A stretch of 64,000 bases of DNA from CAZSSH01 sp964609825. GTDB lineage: Bacteria > Verrucomicrobiota > Lentisphaeria > Victivallales > Victivallaceae. The stretch spans positions 1 to 64,000 of the forward strand of contig CAZSSH010000010.1 of NCBI GenBank assembly GCA_964609825.1, read 5' to 3'. Below the pieces are notes generated by a model. It was not told where the DNA came from and did not search any database. It saw nothing but the letters and a program-made list of their open reading frames with translations. Of the stretch, positions 8,232 through 18,400 are shown in pieces (position 1 is the first letter of the stretch; the number at the start of each line of letters is the position of its first letter). A program made the translations under genes and the position numbers.

Positions 8232-10187
8232 TTAATTATAAAACGCCACCATTTGATGGGCGGTAAAGGCGGGCACAGTTATTTCGGTGCCGGCATCGGT
8301 ACATATAAATGGCAAAGTTATCCCCTGCGGTTCCAGTCGGACTGTATGGATATATGTGACATTACGGAGAAGCAAACGGCACTCCGGGAGCGGCAGCAGC
8401 TCCTCAATAATCTCCGTGCCGTGTCCGCGTTTGACCGTCGGCGCATAAAGCAAGTGAACGATGTAGCGGTGCGCAAATGGATCATAAGTGACCGTTGCCC
8501 GGGCAAGGCTGGGAAGATTACTCTGCAATATCCGGTCGTTTCCGACGGCGGTTTCGAGTAACGATGTCACAAAATGTCGCAATACGGCGGAGCCGTTTGA
8601 GCGGTAAACAGCAAAGATTTCATGCGCAAACAGCAGAGTTTGATCTGTCATGACCGCCGCCGAAAATCCGGACGCTTCCGGATGGTTGGGTGTATGCTGA
8701 TGACTGCAAAAGTGTCCCGGTGCGCGGTTGAAATACGGATAATAAACTTCCCCGGCAGAAATCGCGCCGGGGTTTGCCTCCAACTCGGTGTTGGCACCGT
8801 ACATGACAAATGGCGTGGACAAAAAATCGGGGCTGAATTGTGCGTCGGCAAGCACGTATGTCGGCGAAAACTTTGCCGTCGTGCCGATTTTAGCGCCAAA
8901 ATCGACTGCTAAATTTCGGGCTGTGCTTGCTGAAGCGATTACTTTGCCGCCCTGCTGATAAAAGTCGGCAATCTTGTTTGCCAGTCGGGGCGTCAGCCGG
9001 ATGCCCTCGGCAAGTAGCAATACCGGGTATTTGCTCCAGTCTGCGTCGGGCAGGGGGGCGTCAAACAAAAAATGCCCCTCCAGTAAAAGGCGGCTGGCGC
9101 CGATGTCGCCGTCCTGATTTTTGCCGCCGGTGGCGGCGGCGGTCAGCAATGCGATTTCGGCAAGGTGTGCGGCGTGGCGGCAAAACTCCTCTTTTTGCCG
9201 CACTTCGCGATAGGCCCGCCCGATCAGCTCACAGGTGGAGGCGTCGAGCTTGCCGGACGGGTGCAGTTGATCGCCCACGCAGCAGCGCGCCCCGACGGCA
9301 AGCATGGCGCCGCACTCATAGCGCAATGCGTTGGGGTGCTTAAAGCCGCCGAATTCCCCCCATGAGGTGTGAAACTTTCCGGTCATGCCGGAAAAGTCCT
9401 TGCCCGTGGTGCGCGCAAAGGCGGCTGATAACGGAAAGTGGTCGTAACCCCAGCCGCCGGTCGGCAGACTCTCCAGCTCAAGATGACTGAAAAATTGCAA
9501 CAGCTCGGGCCGGCCGGGGTCGACATTGCCGGAATTGTGAAACATCGGCATATCCGGCCGCAATTTGCGCGCCGCCGCATTGGTCCGCTGATAATAGCGC
9601 AGCAGAACCCGGTCCGAAAACTCCTTGCGGTCATGCTCCGACTCCGGGGCGAGCCCGGCCGCGCGCATGTCGGCAACGCAACGCGGGCAGACGCATTGCC
9701 GCTGCAGCACAATATCCAAAAAAACGCCGTCGGCGTCGGGATAGCGCTCTACGGTTTCCCCAATCAAGGCACACAGATAATCAAGGTACGGCGAGTTAAA
9801 GCAGAGCTTTTGAAAGCCGGGGGGCTCGTTGTTGCCGCCGGTCCAGCCTTTGACGCCGGGAGGATTGATCTCGCACCACTCGGGATGGGCTGCCGCCGCC
9901 ACCTCATTGCCGCCGGCGGAGAGATAAACCGGGACGCGCACATTGATCCCGTGCGCCGCGTCGATTTGAGCTCTGAGGAGATCAAAGGCGAGTGACGGAT
10001 GCATCACTCCGATTTTTGTCGGATGGTAGCTGTATCCGTGATGGCAGACGGAGAAGCAAGTGACCGAGTCGACGGCTGCCAGTTGCAGCATTTGTTGAAA
10101 CTCTTTGGGATCGAACGCGCTTCCGACGCCGGGAATTTCTCCCGACGTATGGAAGTCCAGATGCAGTTGACGGTAGGGTAAGCTCAT
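8232..10187 (-). CDS. GHL6-like hypothetical glycoside hydrolase
   Basis: The 651-residue protein lacks a signal peptide. Its start (LHLDFHTSGEIPGVG) and the following barrel with SVCHHGYSYHP, YPDADGVFLDIVLQRQCVCPRC and FHNSGNVDPG resemble the hypothetical glycosyl hydrolase 6 (GHL6) group, related to GH29/GH42-like enzymes. The central part carries a glutamine amidotransferase-like strand-helix segment (YPVLLLAEGIRLTP, FYQQGGKVIASAS) typical of the beta-galactosidase trimerisation domain. A C-terminal beta-sandwich follows. It lies downstream of the GH5-like gene on the same strand, 78 bases apart. No Shine-Dalgarno is visible, so the start is less sure. Cytoplasmic breakdown of imported oligosaccharides is the likely role. 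Confidence 0.7.
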   Translation of the reverse strand: MSLPYRQLHLDFHTSGEIPGVGSAFDPKEFQQMLQLAAVDSVTCFSVCHHGYSYHPTKIGVMHPSLAFDLLRAQIDAAHGINVRVPVYLSAGGNEVAAAAHPEWCEINPPGVKGWTGGNNEPPGFQKLCFNSPYLDYLCALIGETVERYPDADGVFLDIVLQRQCVCPRCVADMRAAGLAPESEHDRKEFSDRVLLRYYQRTNAAARKLRPDMPMFHNSGNVDPGRPELLQFFSHLELESLPTGGWGYDHFPLSAAFARTTGKDFSGMTGKFHTSWGEFGGFKHPNALRYECGAMLAVGARCCVGDQLHPSGKLDASTCELIGRAYREVRQKEEFCRHAAHLAEIALLTAAATGGKNQDGDIGASRLLLEGHFLFDAPLPDADWSKYPVLLLAEGIRLTPRLANKIADFYQQGGKVIASASTARNLAVDFGAKIGTTAKFSPTYVLADAQFSPDFLSTPFVMYGANTELEANPGAISAGEVYYPYFNRAPGHFCSHQHTPNHPEASGFSAAVMTDQTLLFAHEIFAVYRSNGSAVLRHFVTSLLETAVGNDRILQSNLPSLARATVTYDPFAHRYIVHLLYAPTVKRGHGTEIIEELLPLPECRLLLRNVTYIHTVRLEPQGITLPFICTDAGTEITVPAFTAHQMVAFYN

Positions 10188-10227
10188 GATTAATTATTTG
10201 ACGTGGGTACAGGTTTATAGTGTTTGG

Positions 10228-10251
10228 CGGCACGGGGATTTTTCCGTGCCG
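10228..10251. other. intercistronic hairpin
   Basis: CGGCACGG (10228-10235) and CCGTGCCG (10244-10251) form a perfect 8-bp stem with an 8-base loop between the two glycosidase genes. No T-run follows on the minus strand, so it may mark a processing or partial-termination point rather than a full terminator. Confidence 0.45.
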
Positions 10252-10265
10252 GTAACAATATGTTT

Positions 10266-13200
10266 TTATTGGCGGACAAGCTCGAGATACATGGTTTTGG
10301 TCTCTTTGTCGATAACAAACGATTCGGTGCCATTGGCTGCTGTCGTTTTGAGCTCTCCGGTGCGTTCGCCGGTGTCCGGAGATAGTTTATAAACTTTCAA
10401 CGTGCTGCCGGGAACTTGTTTGGCAGAGATGATCGCATAAAACGGCTCGCTTAACACCGGTCCTTTTGCCGGTTCCTTGTAACCATTTTTGTCAATGACC
10501 GCTTTGGCATTGGCCGAGTTGCCGACGGCGCAGCAGAGAATGCGTTTGCTCTCGGCAAGCGGCAGATTGTCCAAACTGGAAAAGGTCAGCGTCGCAAACG
10601 GCATGCTTGAGGTAACTTTAAATGCCGAGAGGTTTCGGCGCGGCGCACTTCCCATGCTGGAGAGTGCTCCGGTGGCGAATTGCGACTTGGGGGTGTCAAC
10701 CAGCATCAAGGAGGGGTCGGCAAACCGGATCAATTCTCCGGTGTCGGAGACGATGTAATCGGGTCCGGACTCCAATCCGAGTTTTTGGATCGCTTGTTGA
10801 TACAATGTTTTAGTATCCTTGCCGGTTCCCAGCGGCCACTCGTTTTTTGCCCCGGGCTTGGGAAGCTCAATGGATACCATCGCCATTTGGTAGAGAAATG
10901 ACACCGAGAGTGCCAGTTGACGGCGATTGCTCCAAATGTCGTCCTCCGAGTATTTTAACACCACTTCTTTTTGCGCCGGCTTGATGTCGCCGCGAAGCAC
11001 CGCAATGGCGGCCGCCTGATTCAAACCCCAAGTACTCGGGTCCGCCATCTGTGAGAGGCAGACGATCCGGTGGTCGTCAACCACATGTTGCAGGCTGGGC
11101 AGATAAGCTCCGCTCCAGTCAAAGGAAAACATTGCATCGATTCTCTGATACGCGGTAAATGCCGCGGTAAACGGGTACCCCTCGGCGCGGTAAATATTGG
11201 GGTAGACGAAACTCCACTCGGTACAGACGATCGGTTTGTCCGCCAATCGGGAGTGGATGATTTCGCCGAACAATGAGACCCCGGTTAAAGGTTGTTTGAC
11301 GCAACTTACATCATTGGGCTGCCAAAAACCGCCGCCGCAGGACGAGGAGCCGAAATAGGTATGGTCATTCATGAAATCCATGTTTTGACTTGCCCAAAGA
11401 TCCCCGGCGGTCAACTCGAGATTGGTGCCGCAGATCGGTACTTTGACTCCGATTTCGCGCAAAAACTTATAATAATCCTCCAAAAAAGCTCTTTGCTGGG
11501 CGGCAAAGAACCGACGGCCCTCCGCTCCATTGCCCTCCATGGGGGTGCCGGTGAGTGGTTTGGGAGAAGTGATGCCATTGTTCTGCTGCCACTTTTCCCA
11601 GCGTTCCGATAAAATTTTCTGGGCTTCCGGGAAGTGGTTTTTGAAATCCCCGCCGTAAGTCAAGCTGTTTTCGTTGACGATCTCGGTCAAGGCAAAGGCC
11701 GGATCATCCACCAACTTTTTCCCGGTATAGGGATTGACGGAGAGAAAGACCTCTTTGACAAACTCCTTGCATTGATCGGTTTTTTCTTTTTGCAGCATGA
11801 AGTTGCCCGGTTTCTCCATCCAGCGCGCCGGTCCCAGATTATCCATGTAAATATAGATGCCGCGTTTGGACAATTCGGCGACAAAGAAATGAAAATCGTC
11901 GAGGGTCTGGAGATTGAGTTTTTCACCCGGCAAAATAAAACTGCGGGCAATTTCTTTGGGGTACTGGGGATGGACGAAATTGTTCATCCAAAGGTGGATT
12001 CTTACAATATTGATCCCGGCGCGGGCCAGAGCCTCCGCGATTTTTGTCGATTGTTCCTTTTCGGGCGGTTTACAGCCGAAGCAAGTTCCCCAAAAGACGG
12101 CACGCTCTCCTGGGCGCTGCTCAAACTCAAAATGATTGCCGACTTTTTTGACAAAACCGTATTTGCCGGCCGGAGCATGATTGACAAAAGAAGCATCCAA
12201 AGCGCTGGCAGGCTCAATTTTGCGGTTTACGGGAATGGTCGACTCATACCAATCGATTTTGGTTTCCGGCAACTCCCGGACCTTGTCCAAAGCGGCGTAT
12301 TCCGTATTTAAAAACTGGGTCAGTGCAGGTGTTGCCTTTTCCTGCTTTACCGCTGTAATCGCCACGACAATCCCGACCGTTTCATCATTGGCGGAGAGCA
12401 CTTGCACCGAGCGGATTGCGATCTCCGGTTTCGGGTTTTTCCATTGCATGTGCGCCAGATGGATGGCATGATCGTTGTTGTTGCCTTTCCACGCAGTTTT
12501 TACCCGGGCGGTCACCGGCAGCAAGCCGGCCCAGTCCGCAACATCGAGTCCGCCGATCACCGGGATATCCGCTGTCGTCCCGTCCTCATAGGTGACTTGA
12601 TAAACAAACCCGGTCTTGCCGGTGGCGTTCCACGCGGCGGTGTGGCAGAGTGCCAGACGCTCGACTTTTGCTCCGACCGGGATCACCGGCGATTTTTCCG
12701 GGAACGACTGCCGGAATTTGCCCTTGAGGATGATGGCCTTGTCGCCGATTTCAAACGGGACTCCCTGAGTTACAATCATTCCCGGCTTGAGCGTACTCAT
12801 GTCGTTGGTGCCTTGATCGGTCCAGCCGCCTTTGCCGTCGTTTTCCACTTGATCGACCAGCGGACGGTTGCCGTTTTGAGCGACCGGGAGGAAAAGGAAA
12901 GGGGAGCTTTCTCCTTTCTGAAAAAATTTGTCATTCACGGTTCTGGTCACTTTGAGGACGATTTTGACCGAGGGTTGTGAGAAATAGTCTGTTCTGATGG
13001 TTAAGCGAAATTTTTTCAACCAATCCGCCGCTCTGAAATCTTCGACCCCGGCCTGTTTGAATTTTACATCGGACTCGCTGACATCAAAATGATAAAAATA
13101 GCGATCCCCTTCAATCGTCCCTTTTTGAGTTGCGCCGAACTCCGCTATGGAGCATGGTTTCCCCGGCGGAATAAAGCTCAATGCTTCCGCGGGGATCGGA

Positions 13201-13562
13201 GCCGTCAACTCAATCATCTTTTCCTGGCTTTTGACCTCCGGCATCGAGCATGTCCAAGTGATTTTGGCGCCGTCCTGAATTTTTTCGACCAAAGTTTTTA
13301 CATTGAGCAGACTTTCCACCCCTTTGCGGGACACCGTTCCGTCCAGCGGAGAAACCGCGCCGCGGGTGCGCCAATCGATGCGGTCGACCGGTTGTTTGGT
13401 GTTTTTTTCCTGTAAGGTAACATAATCCTGGGTCAGAAATGTATCGTTGCCCAGTCTTACAGACACATTGCCGTTGCTGTCAAACTCGGCTTTTGTTGTC
13501 AGGGCGACCGCAAATAATATTCCCAGCGACCAAATAATTTTTCGAGAAATCCGACAATTCAT
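10266..13562 (-). CDS. large secreted GH5-like glycoside hydrolase
   Basis: A 1098-residue secreted protein: signal peptide at residues 1-26, a strand-rich N-terminal half, then a clan GH-A barrel from about residue 480. AGINIVRIHLWMNNF is the typical early barrel strand; EIVNENS holds the proposed acid/base Glu631 and VCTEWSF the nucleophile Glu782. Around residues 330-430 lies a beta-sandwich (GFVYQVTYEDGTTADIPV) that also ends the 53706-56969 hydrolase. ATG at 13562 (MNCRISRK) gives a proper signal peptide; the frame is open to 13598. It follows a pseudopilin gene by 44 bases and is opposite an AraC gene. The substrate is not identifiable. Confidence 0.75.
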   Translation of the reverse strand: MNCRISRKIIWSLGILFAVALTTKAEFDSNGNVSVRLGNDTFLTQDYVTLQEKNTKQPVDRIDWRTRGAVSPLDGTVSRKGVESLLNVKTLVEKIQDGAKITWTCSMPEVKSQEKMIELTAPIPAEALSFIPPGKPCSIAEFGATQKGTIEGDRYFYHFDVSESDVKFKQAGVEDFRAADWLKKFRLTIRTDYFSQPSVKIVLKVTRTVNDKFFQKGESSPFLFLPVAQNGNRPLVDQVENDGKGGWTDQGTNDMSTLKPGMIVTQGVPFEIGDKAIILKGKFRQSFPEKSPVIPVGAKVERLALCHTAAWNATGKTGFVYQVTYEDGTTADIPVIGGLDVADWAGLLPVTARVKTAWKGNNNDHAIHLAHMQWKNPKPEIAIRSVQVLSANDETVGIVVAITAVKQEKATPALTQFLNTEYAALDKVRELPETKIDWYESTIPVNRKIEPASALDASFVNHAPAGKYGFVKKVGNHFEFEQRPGERAVFWGTCFGCKPPEKEQSTKIAEALARAGINIVRIHLWMNNFVHPQYPKEIARSFILPGEKLNLQTLDDFHFFVAELSKRGIYIYMDNLGPARWMEKPGNFMLQKEKTDQCKEFVKEVFLSVNPYTGKKLVDDPAFALTEIVNENSLTYGGDFKNHFPEAQKILSERWEKWQQNNGITSPKPLTGTPMEGNGAEGRRFFAAQQRAFLEDYYKFLREIGVKVPICGTNLELTAGDLWASQNMDFMNDHTYFGSSSCGGGFWQPNDVSCVKQPLTGVSLFGEIIHSRLADKPIVCTEWSFVYPNIYRAEGYPFTAAFTAYQRIDAMFSFDWSGAYLPSLQHVVDDHRIVCLSQMADPSTWGLNQAAAIAVLRGDIKPAQKEVVLKYSEDDIWSNRRQLALSVSFLYQMAMVSIELPKPGAKNEWPLGTGKDTKTLYQQAIQKLGLESGPDYIVSDTGELIRFADPSLMLVDTPKSQFATGALSSMGSAPRRNLSAFKVTSSMPFATLTFSSLDNLPLAESKRILCCAVGNSANAKAVIDKNGYKEPAKGPVLSEPFYAIISAKQVPGSTLKVYKLSPDTGERTGELKTTAANGTESFVIDKETKTMYLELVRQ

Positions 13563-13606
13563 TTTGATTGATTCTTTCAACTTTGATAAAACTAACATTG
13601 TTAACT

Positions 13607-14383
13607 CTACTGACTGCCGAGAAGAGAACTTTTTTGCGACATACCGGCGACAAGATTATTGAAATAGGCGCGGATAAACGGTGTTTGCGCATCCGATGCG
13701 TTATTTCCGTTTTGGTTGAGTTTTTTATAGTAATCCGCGGCGAAAACCCCTTTTGCCGCTACATGCATATCCATAAAAAGAGTGTTCGCTTTTTGATTGT
13801 GACGTACCCCGGGGTAGGCATCAAATGACCGGTGAATTCCCTGTTTGCACCAATTTGCGTTGCCATAGGAATAAGCATCCGAATCCATGGCCAAAAAGAT
13901 GTAGGGCAACCCGGAGTAACGCGAGATTTTTCTGCTGGTTGACATATCCCCGGAGCTTGCACCGATAAAAGCACTGTTGGTCGTGTAAGAGATGTAATGG
14001 CTGAACGTGTCGCTTGGTCCCGGGAAAAAAGAAACTTTGGGGCAATAGAAAATTTTCCACGGCACGTAGCCGGTTGACGGCAATTTCGATATTGTATTAT
14101 CCGCCAACGGAGTGTTGGATTTGGTGACCAACCGCTGGTGCCACTCCAATCCGAGACCGTTGCTTTGACTTCCGGTCGGTGCTAAAAAATCACTGTTATC
14201 GCCAAGATATTGAGCATAACCGAGACCGAGTTGTTTGAGATTGTTCATGCAATGTGAACTTTTTGCCGCATCGCGCGCTTTATTGAGTGCCGGGAGCAGC
14301 ATGGAGGCGAGAATTGCGATAATCGCAATCACGACGAGGAGCTCGATCAGCGTGAAATGAGTTATCGTGCAGATCCGTTTCAT
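13607..14383 (-). CDS. pseudopilin-like protein with prepilin N-terminus (copy 2)
   Basis: The 258-residue protein opens MKRICTITH then the prepilin helix FTLIELLVVIAIIA and LPALNKARDAAKSSHC. The C-terminal signature is RHNQKANTLFMDMHV, a variant of H-X9-DG in which DG is DM. The residue before Phe+1 is His. AAGGA stands eight bases before the ATG at 14383. A promoter (14444-14472) lies directly upstream, divergent from an AraC-family gene, and a GH5-like hydrolase gene follows. Placement suggests an AraC-controlled surface component of a polysaccharide module; function is inferred. Confidence 0.85.
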   Translation of the reverse strand: MKRICTITHFTLIELLVVIAIIAILASMLLPALNKARDAAKSSHCMNNLKQLGLGYAQYLGDNSDFLAPTGSQSNGLGLEWHQRLVTKSNTPLADNTISKLPSTGYVPWKIFYCPKVSFFPGPSDTFSHYISYTTNSAFIGASSGDMSTSRKISRYSGLPYIFLAMDSDAYSYGNANWCKQGIHRSFDAYPGVRHNQKANTLFMDMHVAAKGVFAADYYKKLNQNGNNASDAQTPFIRAYFNNLVAGMSQKSSLLGSQ

Positions 14384-14414
14384 CTTTGTTTTTCCTTTTT
14401 GCAAATGATTTGAT

Positions 14415-14442
14415 TTGACAGCCGGACTTTTAATGTTATATT
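14415..14442 (+). promoter_or_regulatory. promoter of AraC-family gene
   Basis: TTGACA (14415-14420) and TATATT (14437-14442), spacer 16 bases. The start site near 14450 supports translation from 14483 rather than 14459. Its -10 box abuts the -10 of the opposing promoter. Confidence 0.6.
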
Positions 14443-14443
14443 A

Positions 14444-14472
14444 ATTATACCGTAAAGGATGAATATTTGCAA
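14444..14472 (-). promoter_or_regulatory. promoter of pseudopilin/GH5-like operon
   Basis: Minus-strand TTGCAA (14467-14472) and TATAAT (14444-14449), spacer 17 bases, start near 14437 and a leader of about 54 nt. It faces the AraC promoter head-on, with -10 boxes one base apart. Confidence 0.65.
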
Positions 14473-14482
14473 GGGTATGCCA

Positions 14483-15304
14483 ATGAATATAAACGGATAT
14501 TACATGAAGAAAACCGGGCCTGCCAAAGTATTGTCCCCTCAGCTGCAAATTGAGTTTGCCGATGTCGAAACCCTTGGCGAGTGGTGGACCCGCCCCAGCT
14601 TGCCCGGCATCCATTGGCGGCTCTATCACCACTCGGCGACGGGGGCCGGGATCATCCCCGAGGGGCTGCCCAAAGTCGAGTTTATCCCTGAGCGGATTTA
14701 TCTGATCCCGCCCGGATTGAGAGTTTCCTCGTTTTGCTGCGGCAATCCGGAGCAGTTGTTTGTGCATTTTACGCTCAACGGCTGTTCCTGCGCAATGCCG
14801 CAAACACTGCTTTCGCTGCCGGTTTCCGAGCCGATGTTGCAACTCGGAGGCATCCTCCGCGAGCAATTGCGAAATCACCCGGCGCCGCCGGTGTCGCAAT
14901 TTTACGCCATTGCTTTGGTATCGCTGGCGTTGACCCGGCTGCCGCCGGAAACCTTGTCTTTCGGAGAGCAGGACGCCCGGATCCGGCAAGCGTGTGAAGA
15001 TTTGCAAAATGATCCGGCCCACCATTGGAGCAATGAGGAGCTGGCCCAAAAATACGGTTTTTCGGCCGACGCCTTTATGCGGAGATTTCGCCAAACCATG
15101 GGGGTGACGCCGTATCACTATTTGCAAAATATCCGGTATGCGCTGGCGGCGCAACTCTTGGAGTCCACCAGTTTGTCGATCGGAGAAATCTGTGAGCGCA
15201 TCGGGATCAATGATCCGTTTCATTTTTCCCGCGAATTCAAGCGTTATCACGAGCGGTCGCCCAGCCATTATCGCAAAGCCCGCAACGCGACGACCGAGTT
15301 GTAG
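14483..15304 (+). CDS. AraC-family transcriptional regulator
   Basis: The 273-residue protein has an N-terminal cupin-like sensing half (FIPERIYLIPPGLRVSSF) and a C-terminal double helix-turn-helix: WSNEELAQKYGFSADAFMRRFRQ for the first and LSIGEICERIGINDPFHFSREFKR for the second, ending in SPSHYRK. AAGGG lies seven bases before the ATG at 14483; in-frame ATGs at 14459 and 14477 are alternatives. It is divergent from the pseudopilin/GH5-like/GHL6-like set and probably activates it when a sugar is bound. The thioredoxin remnant begins directly after its stop codon. Confidence 0.88.
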   Translation: MNINGYYMKKTGPAKVLSPQLQIEFADVETLGEWWTRPSLPGIHWRLYHHSATGAGIIPEGLPKVEFIPERIYLIPPGLRVSSFCCGNPEQLFVHFTLNGCSCAMPQTLLSLPVSEPMLQLGGILREQLRNHPAPPVSQFYAIALVSLALTRLPPETLSFGEQDARIRQACEDLQNDPAHHWSNEELAQKYGFSADAFMRRFRQTMGVTPYHYLQNIRYALAAQLLESTSLSIGEICERIGINDPFHFSREFKRYHERSPSHYRKARNATTEL

Positions 15305-15465
15305 TTGCCGCCAACGTTAAAATCGCCAGGGTCAATATTGACGAGTCAACCGACCTTGCCAAGCAATTCAACGTCGAAATCGTCTTCAAGGACGGCAAAG
15401 AAATCTCCCGCACCTCGGGCGTTCGAGCCGTTCCCTACCTCCTGAAAATGGCGGAAGGGAAGTGA
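15305..15465 (+). pseudogene. truncated duplicate of the thioredoxin 3' end
   Basis: Starting next to the AraC stop codon, the sequence reads PANVKIARVNIDESTDLAKQ and FNVEIVFKDGKEISRTSG, ending LLKMAEGK and a stop. It is a near copy of the last ~55 codons of the thioredoxin at 7787-8221. Fifteen bases are missing in frame, deleting MVPTW and thus the cis-proline loop, and there is no active site or start. High identity implies a fairly recent partial duplication or recombination. It marks the left edge of the AT-rich defence islet. Confidence 0.85.
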
Positions 15466-15481
15466 GAACTTGAGATAACAG

Positions 15482-18400
15482 TTATGGACGTTCGGCGGCT
15501 TTTAGCCATTTATCAATGCCGCTGACACCTTGAGCTAATAATGAGTCTTGCAATGCGACGACTCTTTGCAACATTTCGCCGTTATCTGTCTCTTCGCATT
15601 CTTCAGCTTCGGCAAAAAGCCGAGTTATTAATTGTAAAAAATTATTGTCAGAGTCATAGATATAAAGACTCGCTTTATTAGCATAACTCAAATAAATTTC
15701 CGCTACGGTCAGTGCGTAGATAGGATCATTCTGACTCACTTTGTTGAGCCATTCTGCAATTCCAAAGAGTTCTGCTCTTCTATCTATTGGTGTGTTTTCT
15801 AGAATAGTGAAGCAACGTTGGACTAATTCTAGCGGAATTTTTTGCATTACATCTTCATTACAAAAAAGTTGTAGAACTTTTCTGGCAATGATAATGGCGT
15901 GGATATTTTCTGCGTTAAGGCTTGATTCAATACATATAAAGCATTGAGTTTCATGTTGCTTGATATTTTCATGATTTGTCCAAACTTGGGCAGCTCCTTT
16001 CCATGCATCAGTGCTATTTTGAGCTCTTAAATCATCAAATAAATCAGTATGACTCACTAAATCACATAATGAAGCTAAGGCTGAAATTCGTCCCCATATC
16101 TCTAATTCTTTGTCTTTGCCGCTGTTATATAGCTGCTTCAAAATTGGTTTAATTTTGTCAAAGTGTTTATTATAAGAATAATATAAACATGTTTCTGCGT
16201 ATTTCCATAAGTCTTTTGGATCTTTCATTACTTCATCAAATATTTGCCATCCTAAATCGTAATTTTTGCTTTGCAAATATGGAAGCTCCAATAAGATTAA
16301 TGTTTTATGCGCTTTATGTTGACTTTGAGCAAGTCGAATTAACATTGGCGGTAATTGTTTCGGTAAATCTTTGTTGTTTTCTAGCAATTTGTTGCATAGG
16401 TTCATCATCGCTTGGATAATTTTTCCTATTACGGTGTTAATTCCGATCGTAACTAGGTCACTGGATCCACTAATAAAATTTTCTTTTTGAAAATCTTCAA
16501 AGTCACAGCTTAATGATATCAAACGGTTAGCGTTAGTGATATCATTAATGACATGGGAACAAGATTTAATTGCTGACGCGGCAGACTTATTATGGTGCCA
16601 ATGCTCGGGATGAATTTCCAATTCATTGATGATTTGAATGGCAAATTTATCACCTTCCGGCCTTTCAATAGGTTTCCACCCGTGATCAGGTTGGAGGTTG
16701 CCAAAGCTACAGGAGAGATAGGTTGTAACACCATCCATAATATCATTACGGAATAAGGGCGGGATATTGTCCCAATGAGTTGATAAAATATTTAAAAATC
16801 TAGTCGGTTGATATGAGCAAGCTTTACTTAATTGTTGTCTGACTTCGTATTCTCCGCCGACAAGAAATTCGTCAGATTTTTTAATGTATTCTGAATAGTG
16901 ATTGATAAGTTTCAGTACATTATTGTCACTTATGCGCAAAAATTCTTCAAATGAAAATGGTGGAATAACTTGACCTCCACACGAGAGGATGTCTGGGGCA
17001 GGAATTAGTATTCCATTTGTTTTTTCATATTCATCTATAAATAATTGGATTTCCGGAGAACGCATAAAACACGGGATAAATGAAAATAATTTTAGCCGTT
17101 CACGTAATGACCATGTATCATTGTTGTTTTCTTCCTTATAGGTTGATAAAATTGTTTGTATTACGTTTCCTTGGGTTGACGAGTCTAAATAAACAAAACT
17201 GTTTTTTATCAGCAACCCGAGCTCATAAGATAAGTTTGACTCCAGTAATTCTCTATCAGTTAACAAGTCGGCAATTAGCGTGAGATTAGTTTGCGGGTAG
17301 TTGCAACAAGCACAAATGCCAAAATAACGCAAGGCTCCTTCATAATTGAAACAAATGCGCTCGGAATTTTTTTGCCACCACTGGGATTGTTTTTCCGCGT
17401 GAAAGTTAATTGCTTTTTCAATGGCATCAAGTAAGATGTTCTCATCTCTATTACAAAAGTGGCCGTCACTTTTACTATGTGTTTTATCATATGTTGTTTC
17501 GTGAAGAAAATGCCAACTATATTTTTTCCCCTTTATCCCGAGAATAGATGAATTTTTCAAACTCCAGTTTTCAAAAGAATTTATTGCCAGATTTAGTAAA
17601 ACTTCTGATGTCATCATGCGGTTATAAAGAAAATCTTTTGTATTGCTCCCGAGATCATGCGATTGGCAGTGTAATTTATTGTTAAATCTGAATCCAATAA
17701 TATCATCTTCGGTAATATCTCGGGTGATATATCGCCAAAGTATTACATCATCAATTGCTTCTGCTGAAACAAGTTTTGCAGCAAGCTTTCCCAAAAAATG
17801 ATGTTCAGTTTCAGATAATGTTAACATTGTTTTAAACAATGGAACTATCTCACAAAGATTTTTTTTGGCATTATCAGCAAGGATTAATGATATACCTCCT
17901 ATTAGATTGGGTTTATCCATGTAATCGAGGGTAAGCAACTGATCGTAAAAATCAACAATTACTTTTGTCTCCTCATTGATCCATCGAGAAATAATATGTA
18001 AATGTTGAGTTAATCCTTGGGCGTTTCTTTGTTCGAACAAAATTGGAACCAAATGCTTGTTCCAGAAATGTAACCATTCGACCTTAATTGATTGAAAGTA
18101 AATAATTTGAAATACTTCTTGATGGTTGTTTCGTAGTTCGCGAATCAGTGACCAATCTTCGTCTTGTGGTACTTGTTCCGATAGCGATTCAGCCACTAAA
18201 CGGCGAATATGAAAGGCCGCTTTGCCGGTTAATACTGTTCGCAGCTGTTTTCTATATTCACGGTGATTTCCTAAAGCCAATTGCTTTAGAAAATTGCGAA
18301 TACTGGGTCTTACAAATGGAACTGGTGGTAATTGATTAATAAATTGGTTGAGTGTTACACCTTTGCGCATTGCTCCACTGACAATCAATACATCAAGGAG

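Noticed and set aside
10228..10251. Hairpin between two glycosidase genes as a rho-independent terminator
   Set aside because: The stem is perfect but no T-run follows on the minus strand, so I list it only as a hairpin.
14441..15268. 275-codon minus-strand frame opposite the AraC gene
   Set aside because: Antisense to a clear AraC double helix-turn-helix and overlapping the divergent promoters.
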